Below are positions 58,801-64,000 of a stretch of 64,000 nucleotides of DNA, piece by piece. The notes below the pieces were generated by a model. It saw nothing but the letters and a program-made list of their open reading frames with translations, searched no databases and was not told the DNA's origin. The first letter of the stretch is position 1; the number at the start of each line of letters is the position of its first letter. Source of the DNA: Styela clava (lineage: Eukaryota; Chordata; Ascidiacea; Stolidobranchia; Styelidae); assembly GCF_964204865.1 (NCBI RefSeq), contig NC_135254.1:19411001-19475000 (forward strand), given 5' to 3'. Both the position numbers and the translations under genes were made by a program.

Positions 58801-60190
58801 ATTTCCAAATTAAAATAGGAAAGATACATTGTTCACCATCTTCATGAAAATAAAATCTAGAAAGTCCTGTTAAACAGCATTCATAATAAGTAACATGTAT
58901 TTCACTTTGTTTGAGAGGTGTTACCATATTCGGTTACCTTTTTACTCCATTGCACCCATGACCATCCTCTTGTTGAACATAATACTACTTCATCACCTCT
59001 ATAGACTTTTAGCCGATGCAAACGTATAATGTCACCAACATCAACCTATAAATATATTTGATATTAGATAATAGATTCCACATCCAGAAACAACCATGGA
59101 ACATGTCCTTTCTAGTTAATATCAATAGCCAAATATAAGAAAGATAAATTTCAGCTGAGCCTCAAATTGAAACTAACTATCGCAATTAATGCTTATTCCA
59201 TATAGGTAAATGGGATTCTCACAAAGAAAAAGCAACTTTGTACTTTTAATCAATCGGTTTGCGGAATAAGCTTTGAATTCTGTAGGGAGTGATTGGGTGC
59301 GAGAAAATTATTGGGACTCTCACTACCGCAGGATGATTGACTCAATCGCTATTAGGATACAGCTTTTTCCACCTTTAATGAAACGTGGATGATTTACTGA
59401 TTGATTCTATATATTCCATCCCCTTATACAAAATTGTTAGTGGATGAGATGCTATGGTCTACCGTATAACTGAGAGTTTTATTTTTTTCCTCTTCTTCGA
59501 GACGATCATGAATTCTTCCTTTCTACTTTTTATCACCAAGAAAAGGGCTTTTTTAATATAAATACAAAATTCCTACGTGAATAAAATAATCATACCTTTG
59601 CAAAAAAGTTGATGTCTCTGTGAAACAATCTAATTTTTAGTGGAATCTGACTCGTGTCGTCTATGAGAAATACCAGAGCAAAGTAATCTGAAAAAAAGTT
59701 TATAATATTTTTGTGTTAGATATTAATGAGCTTATTTGATTCTAGAATCTTATTCATTATACTGTCATAATATCACTGTGTTGGAGAGAGAGAGATAATG
59801 ATATATTCCGAATACCATTAAAGTACACATTGCAGCTAAAAAAACAATGATCAGGAAAATATAATCAAGAGGGAGGGGGGCAAGACTGCGAGGTCGATCA
59901 GCCCCTAAACAGGATTAAACGGCCCCTAATGACTGAATGAAAGTGAACTGGGGGATCACAAACTTAAACTTCGAAATTTTTTATATTCAATTTCTAAATA
60001 TACCTGTTCCTCTAGATACTGTTGCCTCTGCGAAATCACATACAATTCCATAAACACAATAAGATGAAGATTGGCAATTTGATTGATTGTCATAAATTTC
60101 TTTCAGGGTTGAGTATTTGTATTTTGGAACTTTGCCACGACGTCCATCAGCCCAAGTCATTGGACGGTCATCACACTTAGATTTAGACAT
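46836..60190 (-). CDS. POT1: POT1, telomere single-strand binding protein
   Basis: Fourteen exons join in phase, giving 721 residues (human 634): 60190-60004, 59687-59596, 59045-58938, 58166-57981, 57218-57120, 56417-56321, 55382-55223, 54203-53887, 51885-51717, 51025-50950, 50364-50261, 48831-48655, 47723-47540, 47045-46836. OB1 (residues 25-130) shows YSTLKEI, VYGIVCDF, FALVFLIDDTSQIPLKIRLF and GDIIRLHRLKVYRGDE. OB2 (145-310) shows REIVDKLRQWYAEH, FTLVCQ, AKVWDGTK, YVVDISIYDDHAEHWRDINI and GNFLKFHNLHAW. A Ser/acid-rich linker (310-415) precedes OB3, which is split as in POT1 (RVRANVESCKP, then KLAAFYIEVF and IQHGVFYY) and ends VEFFCGTTPQDYLL. POT1 caps telomeric ssDNA within shelterin, bound by TPP1 through OB3. 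Exons 10 and 11 are the least conserved. Introns 6-8 and 10-12 carry transposons. Confidence 0.93.
48088..48627 (-). pseudogene. Unknown ORF with one in-frame TGA, in POT1 intron 12
   Basis: One minus-strand frame stays open for about 180 codons apart from a single TGA at 48396-48394. It reads TRVRCSNILTEGLALVLAAQ before the stop codon, then VKHGGINPYEYKKQQDLASP and AIIKYWIFEIYWSISFRKNF. The composition looks like real protein. I do not recognise the family. A processed pseudogene or transposon fragment is likeliest. Confidence 0.35.
48924..49485 (+). repeat. Repeat family D, longest copy
   Basis: Repeated TTATCGATC..GGTAAGTATG units, TATCTCATGAAAGCGAGATT, TCGGACCAGAAGCC and two copies of TATGTCGTATAATTAGCGAG show an internal partial duplication. 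The right end reads GCGGTCTCCGATCGCTATCTAG followed by T. That could be a Helitron-type CTAG|T end with a short hairpin, but this is not proved. Confidence 0.65.
49975..50168. mobile_element. MITE-Y-related copy in POT1 intron 11
   Basis: Contains ATTACGAGTTCGGGGACTGC, GTGTTAGCCAAGTGAATATA and the end GGTACACATACTTCTGGAGC. The left end is decayed. Confidence 0.65.
50593..50806. mobile_element. MITE-Y-related copy in POT1 intron 10
   Basis: Left end GATACTTCCGTAGTGTGTG, right end ACATACACTCCTGGAGCGC; GGAATCTT flanks both sides (50585-50592, 50807-50814). The interior matches 44238-44415 and 49990-50165. Confidence 0.82.
51385..51592 (-). mobile_element. SINE-B copy, tRNA-derived
   Basis: On the minus strand it begins CTGGTCATGGTGGCCTAGGT, has an A-box-like GGCCTAGGTGTTAAAGC and a B box GGTTCAAATCCC about 60 bp further, followed by CATACCCACTACCTCACCC. 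It differs from SINE-A. A relative lies at 55742-55882. It sits in POT1 intron 9. Confidence 0.72.
52143..52558. mobile_element. hAT MITE in POT1 intron 8
   Basis: Ends CAGGGGTCGGCAAAC and GTTTGCCGACGCCTG; ATCTATAT flanks both sides (52135-52142, 52559-52566). The CATAGTTTGCCGACG end matches the fragment at 8755-8834. Confidence 0.9.
52600..52990. mobile_element. Decayed hAT repeat in POT1 intron 8
   Basis: TGATTCCTAATCTTTTTGAA, TATGCATAACGGCCCC, TGATGACCTGCGATGCACT and CAATGGGATGGGTG match the repeat at 56681-56960 in order. Ends are not resolved. Confidence 0.55.
53537..53830. mobile_element. hAT MITE in POT1 intron 8
   Basis: Same family as 3184-3483 (AGACAATTTTTTGAGGG, GCTAATTAAAAATAAAAATA). 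The right end is TTTTGAGAACCACTG. Flanks ACTTAGGT and AATTAGGT match at 7 of 8. Confidence 0.8.
54588..55084. mobile_element. hAT-like element in POT1 intron 7
   Basis: Starts CAAGGGTACTCAACC and ends TTCGCGAACCCCTG; CATTATAT flanks both sides (54580-54587, 55085-55092). About 54730-54970 reads TGTTGTGCCACAACACAACA-like palindromic sequence but no transposase. Confidence 0.78.
55458..55735. mobile_element. hAT MITE in POT1 intron 6
   Basis: Ends CAGGAGTGTGTAGCC and GGCCGCACACCCCTG; GTCTAGTG flanks both sides (55450-55457, 55736-55743). Family of 20758 and 23672. Confidence 0.88.
55742..55882 (-). mobile_element. SINE-B copy
   Basis: Minus-strand tRNA-like head with a B-box-like GAGTTCAAATCCC and CATGCCCACCATC, matching 51385-51592. 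It abuts the hAT element on its left. Confidence 0.6.
56681..56960. mobile_element. Decayed hAT repeat in POT1 intron 5
   Basis: Begins CAGTGGTTCTCAAACTTTTT and contains ATGCATAACGGTCATC, GATGACCAGCGGTCCACTA and CAATGAGATGGGTGCACC. The right end is lost, just before repeat family D at 56965. Confidence 0.6.
56965..57053 (+). repeat. Repeat family D, truncated copy
   Basis: TTACTTATCGATCTTGATCG and CGATATCTCACGAAAGCGAG are shared with 44715 and 48924. Only the left part is present. Confidence 0.65.
57427..57500. repeat. Repeat family C fragment in POT1 intron 4
   Basis: Contains ACAAGAGAGCAATGCTTGAA and TATATGGACTACGACTACC, matching 26537 and 4127. Confidence 0.45.
57748..57860. mobile_element. 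Short hAT copy in POT1 intron 4
   Basis: Starts CAGGGCTACTCAACCGGCGG, like the element at 15029, and may end at GGGTAGCCCCAG. Target duplication not clear. Confidence 0.5.
58545..58775 (+). mobile_element. SINE-A copy, degenerate, in POT1 intron 3
   Basis: AGATTGCCAGACTCCTCAAT, AGGGTGGTTCTCATAA and GACTTCCTTCGCAATAAAATC follow the SINE order. The head is weak. Confidence 0.6.
59285..59435 (+). mobile_element. SINE-A copy, degenerate, in POT1 intron 2
   Basis: GTGCGAGAAAATTATTGGGA, CTACCGCAGGATGATTGACT and TTTTTCCACCTTTAATG follow the SINE body order with many substitutions. Confidence 0.45.
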
Positions 60191-60239
60191 TTCAAACTGA
60201 GAAAAGTAAACAAATTTTTAACATTTTAATATTCAGCGC

Positions 60240-60479
60240 ATGTTCACTAAACGACGTAGAACCTATATTCAGCTTGGCACGACCACTTTTGCATATGTTA
60301 ATACTAACCCCCACCTGGCTCTGTCATCCAAAGACTACGTCACTACGACCTCACAAGCACATCAAGGAACTTGCCAAAGTATAGCTAAGATCGCCCGAAA
60401 TGCCATTTTCGCCATCGATAACGAACTCACTAACGCCAGCGATCTCTCTCACACCGAGATCATTACAATGAAAAAATGA
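60240..60479 (+). other. Short ORF divergent from POT1, unknown
   Basis: A 79-codon frame begins 50 bp upstream of the POT1 start on the other strand. Its codons are richer in C at third positions than neighbouring DNA (for example SDLSHTEIITMKK). I recognise no domain and see no splice signals that extend it. It could be a retro-element fragment or a small gene sharing a divergent promoter. Confidence 0.2.
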
Positions 60480-60499
60480 GAAAAATAGCTTGCTCGATT

Positions 60500-61550
60500 T
60501 TGGGTGATCATCACACGTTTTGAATGACAGTTGGTATAGTGAGGAGGGCCTTAATACGTATTACAGTATTACGTTACTGTGACGTTAAATTTGAATAACG
60601 TCAGTAGTCAGATAGGGATGGTTGTGCCACACAGCCACGCCAACCAGAAGTAATTACGTCGTGTTGTGAACGTGGCCCCAATATTCAGCAATATTACGGA
60701 ATACATTATAGATATCATGCATCAGTTCATTCTTAAACTAGTACAATAGTATTTGAATGTGCCACGAGGCACCAACCAGGGATGTAAAAATCAAATATAT
60801 TCAAATATCATGGCTCTAATTTGGTGACGAAGTGATCTAGTCTACCTTTTCATCCATCCAACTCGAGGAATCAATTATTGCATCGCTAATACAGTGTTAT
60901 GCAGATTTTAAAGTCAAATAAACTTTTACTTAAAACAGTAAAATATATGTTTCTGGTTACTCATCAAACCACCATTTTTTCTCTTTATCAGCCGTGGGTA
61001 AGCCAATACGCAATAGCTTTCAATTAAACTGTTTGAATTTGTTTAATATATTACTTTGCCAAAATTTTCAGTGTATCCGCTTTGTCAAAAACTAAACCTA
61101 TACTCAGATATTTGCCACACACGTAAAATTATGTACATTTTGATTCTCGCGCAAGGGGAAGTACCTAAAACCAATAGATTTGAGGGTTATTTTTTCCGAA
61201 ACAAAACATGTGATTACGTACGAGCTCAGTACTAATTAGTGGTAGTTCAGCCGCGAAGAACTAAACAAAATGGGGTTTGAAATTATTTTAATAAGAGCAT
61301 ACCGATATGGTATTAAATTTCAATAGTTTTAAATTAAATAGTTGTTGAACAGGTGAAGGGTTTAAAGGTTAAATGTAGAAGTTTTTAGGACGAAATAACG
61401 AGTTAGAATTAGGCCAGTTCCGCAAGTACCGGTACAGTTCCGCGGTTTTGTAAGGGTAGTTTCTAGCTTTAACTCGAAACTGTAGTGGTAGTGAATAAAA
61501 AAATCTTAAAACAACCACTTTGGTCTTTTTTGTATTTTTTAATTTTTATT
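60500..61550. other. Intergenic, no gene recognised
   Basis: AT-rich sequence upstream of POT1 with scattered direct repeats and no transposon ends that I could pair. Confidence 0.4.
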
Positions 61551-61584
61551 TCAATAATAAAATAATTTCTTCAACGGAAATGTA

Positions 61585-61745
61585 TACCGTAGTTAACTAT
61601 ACGGTAGGCTATACCGTAGCCTAGGGAAAATAAAGGAACCGGATAATATTTACCGTAGGTACGTAACCATACCGTAGTGAATAGATTCAGCTACTCAGGT
61701 ACCGTACCGTACTGAACTATGGTATCGGTATGGTGTTATAGGCCT
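61585..61745. repeat. ACCGTA-rich low-complexity cluster
   Basis: ACCGTA and its complement TACGGT recur about ten times in 160 bp (ATACCGTAG, GGTACCGTACCGTACTG), giving short palindromes. Confidence 0.6.
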
Positions 61746-61859
61746 ACCATATATTAATTGGTAATATTTGAAATTCTGGGGAAACAAAAGTTGTGACCAA
61801 AAACGTTTACAATTAATAAACCTCCCGACCTTATTAGCATAGGATTGGAATTTACATAT

Positions 61860-61955
61860 CTATTTATCCTGACGGAGAGGAAAGCGAATAACATATTTAT
61901 CCCGGCCTAACCATATGGCGAACCACGGCCTCTCGTCGGGTTACCAGTAAAATTC
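61860..61955 (-). mobile_element. SINE-A fragment
   Basis: Contains ATATGGCGAACCACGGCCTC and TCGTCGGGTTACCAGT, the tail end of the SINE on the minus strand. Another copy follows at 62160-62405. Confidence 0.6.
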
Positions 61956-62159
61956 CATTTGGTATTCTGCCTGTCTGGTATTGGAATTTATTTGGCAAAA
62001 AAAGTTATTTTTAAATGGTTGTATAGAGTTGTCGGTTGTACCTGTATCGATATATCAATATACTCCTATCCCATTGTTCACGCCACAGTCCTGCAGTCGG
62101 TCCGCTCAACAGACGGGTTGAATTATGGATAGGATTTACATATTTATATCGGAAGAAAA

Positions 62160-62405
62160 ATGTGATGAGATGGCTTATCACTTGCCACTGCCTCTCGTTC
62201 GGTTGTAGTACCATGTTGTGGATGGATTAGACGGCCACTTATTTTTCTTCAGATGCATGGTCTTGATAGTGAGGAAGTCGTATCCGACTAGCGGTCACGT
62301 GAACCACCCTACAGCGGCGGGAAGTCCAACAATCGTCACATCCAATTATTTTCCATTTAATGTGAACCCAGGCAGGGTAATCAGAAGTGTGGTAGCTGCC
62401 GATTT
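62160..62405 (-). mobile_element. SINE-A copy
   Basis: Minus-strand order: TCTCGTTCGGTTG, CAGATGCATGGTCTTGATAG, CGGTCACGTGAACCACCCTA, GGCGGGAAGTCCAACAATCG. The tRNA-like head is mostly missing. Confidence 0.65.
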
Positions 62406-62421
62406 TAATTTGAATATCTAC

Positions 62422-62961
62422 CGTATTTCCCGGCGACTAAGTCTACTCGGTAAATAAGACGAGGCCCTTTCTAAGCCTAAAAAATGGGTTTTGCATATAA
62501 CCGGCCGATAAGACGGTAGTAAAATCCCATCAACATCAAAATCTCAAATTACCATGCAAAGACTTTTAAGCGGTCGCCGTGTTTGCGCATTGGTTAAAAT
62601 AGCCTATTCAAACTGTCTTTCACTTTCAATCTAATTGTGTTCAATGTAACTCGTGATTGTGTCCACCATATAAAAACATTACCGATCTAAAATAACATGA
62701 CAATCTGATTATATTTAGTTTTTATAAATAAATATACATGTAAAGTGTATGTATGATAATCACAGCATTGAAATTCCAGATTCACATCGCGAGAATGCCG
62801 ATTTATTTAAACTAACCTGATGCGGACGTGTGGAATGCCATCGCTGAGGGTATTTTATGGTCCGAATTAAATAATAAGGCGCCACCAAAAATAAGGCGAT
62901 TCCCCAAAATTCAGGCCAAAAATTTGGGTCTAGAAAAGCGACTTATTCGCCGGGAAATACG
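62422..62961. mobile_element. DNA transposon remnant, CGTATTTCCCGGCGA ends
   Basis: CGTATTTCCCGGCGACTAAG at the left is inverted at the right (CTTATTCGCCGGGAAATACG), a 20-bp terminal repeat with one mismatch. The inner edges carry AATAAG.CG words. No transposase ORF and no matching flanks were found. Confidence 0.75.
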
Positions 62962-63251
62962 AAATGATAAATGATAATAATTTGGCAACTTAAGATCTCC
63001 AATATTTATAGGGGGGAAAATAGTCCTGGTATGGTTATTCCGCCAGCAGACAATTTGCATGCTTAAATATTAAATAAAATAGCCTATTCAGCTATTATGC
63101 CCTGTTGCTACGTGTAAGAAATCTAGTGTAATATTTTAAAGTGATTTGTTGTCCTAATCTACAATTTCAAGTGAATAGTGTTTCTCAAGTAGTTGAAAAT
63201 CAGCATTGCTAAAGCTATTTTAAAATTAATATGCTTTCATGCTGGGCTCTA

Positions 63252-63487
63252 CTGTGTTTCCCCGAAAATAAGACTGGATCTTATTCCAATTTTCTTCCGA
63301 AAAATAACACTTATTTTCGGGGGATGTCTTTTATTTTCATTTATCAAAAGCAAAGTAGAGAATTACGAGATTTTCAAATATACAAAATATGAAAATCGAT
63401 ATCCATCTACCTATAAATAACACATTTTCCTCTCTCACATGTTTTAGATTAATCATTTAAAACAGTCTCATTTTCGGGGAAACACAG
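63252..63487. mobile_element. Tc1/mariner-type MITE
   Basis: Inverted ends CTGTGTTTCCCCGAAAAT and ATTTTCGGGGAAACACAG, flanked by TA on each side (63250-63251, 63488-63489). The 236-bp interior is non-coding; an internal TTATTTTCGGGGGATGTC near 63312 repeats the end motif. The TA flanks fit Tc1/mariner target duplication. Confidence 0.8.
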
Positions 63488-63786
63488 TATATGTTTTTAT
63501 CTCGATGTAAACAGAGAAGCGAGAATATAATTTGTTTCCCAATGTTAAAAGAGTTTAAGGGATAGCAAAATATACAATCTGACCAAATTTGCTATTTTCT
63601 TATATATTGTTTATATTATACTATTTTTCTGAAATTCTGTTTTTACATTGTAATCACCATCAGAGAATGAAAACAACAATATGGACCTTTCGAAGTATCC
63701 TAAAAAGCTGGAATTGCATCTTTTATTAAATTATTCTTACTTTGCCATTTTCTTTTGCTTACTATTTTTAATTTTTTTTTTTGTAG

Positions 63787-63894
63787 GCACTAACATCGAG
63801 ATATGATTTTATTTTGGAAAGTGTAAATCACTCACTACTTCCCCATGAGGACAATTTATATCAATATGTCACTGCGCTAGGAGTCCAGCAGTAG
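63787..63894 (+). CDS. Possible terminal exon of an unidentified gene
   Basis: After a T-rich tract and TAG acceptor (TTTTTTTTGTAG), a frame opens with ALTSRYDFILESVNHSLLPH and ends QYVTALGVQQ and TAG. The splice acceptor is strong and the peptide looks protein-like. No upstream partner exon could be chosen, and the gene may start further left or right of the window edge. I do not recognise the protein. Confidence 0.3.
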   Translation, partial: ALTSRYDFILESVNHSLLPHEDNLYQYVTALGVQQ

Positions 63895-64000
63895 GCCTAC
63901 CTTTAATGAAGTGTATCATGTGATTAGTAAGGACAGTGACATTTACACAGTGCTTTTTTGGTTCTAAAATTATTCAACATTCAGACATCAAGGAAGGAAT

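Overview
This is an AT-rich, intron-bearing animal nuclear segment dominated by DNA transposons, miniature elements and tRNA-derived SINEs. The spliced genes (POT1, SURF2, ACOT13-like, an adhesion-GPCR-like GAIN/GPS gene, a STAND/NACHT-like NTPase and a BtpA-family gene), the short GT-AG introns and the many small hAT derivatives suggest a marine invertebrate deuterostome. A tunicate is my best guess, but that is inference; nothing in the window names the species.

Layout. 1-9 kb is a transposon graveyard: hAT fragments, a frameshifted BED-finger hAT transposase between two direct copies of a hAT repeat, a 37-bp tandem repeat, and a hammerhead-ribozyme-like three-stem motif near 4.3 kb. 9.4-9.6 kb carries a THAP-like exon. 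9.99-13.07 kb (minus) holds four in-phase exons of a GAIN/GPS adhesion-GPCR-like gene; no seven-helix domain was found. 15.93-20.66 kb (plus) is a four-exon gene for a 1061-residue P-loop NTPase with TPR-like C-terminus. 22.95-26.23 kb (minus) is a complete six-exon BtpA-family gene (273 aa). 26.5-36.6 kb is again mobile DNA, including a three-level nest: a miniature element broken by a 4.2-kb P/THAP-like transposon that is itself broken by a hAT element. 36.75-37.19 kb (plus) is a single-exon ACOT13-like thioesterase and 38.16-40.47 kb (plus) a six-exon SURF2. 40.5-46.8 kb is intergenic with a minisatellite, foldbacks and a decayed hAT. 46.84-60.19 kb (minus) is a complete 14-exon POT1 (721 aa) whose introns host many insertions. 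60.2-64 kb is intergenic repeat sequence plus a possible terminal exon at the right edge.

The genes are ordinary nuclear loci of unrelated function (telomere capping, acyl-CoA hydrolysis, nucleolar/ribosome-related SURF2, innate-type NTPase) and do not form one pathway. The recurring theme is the transposon biology: a miniature element family with 8-bp target duplications and a YY1-like motif in its terminal repeats appears at least eight times, and many hAT insertions can be called with exact 8-bp target-site duplications. All exon joins were worked out by hand from splice signals, reading phase and protein resemblance, so they are predictions.
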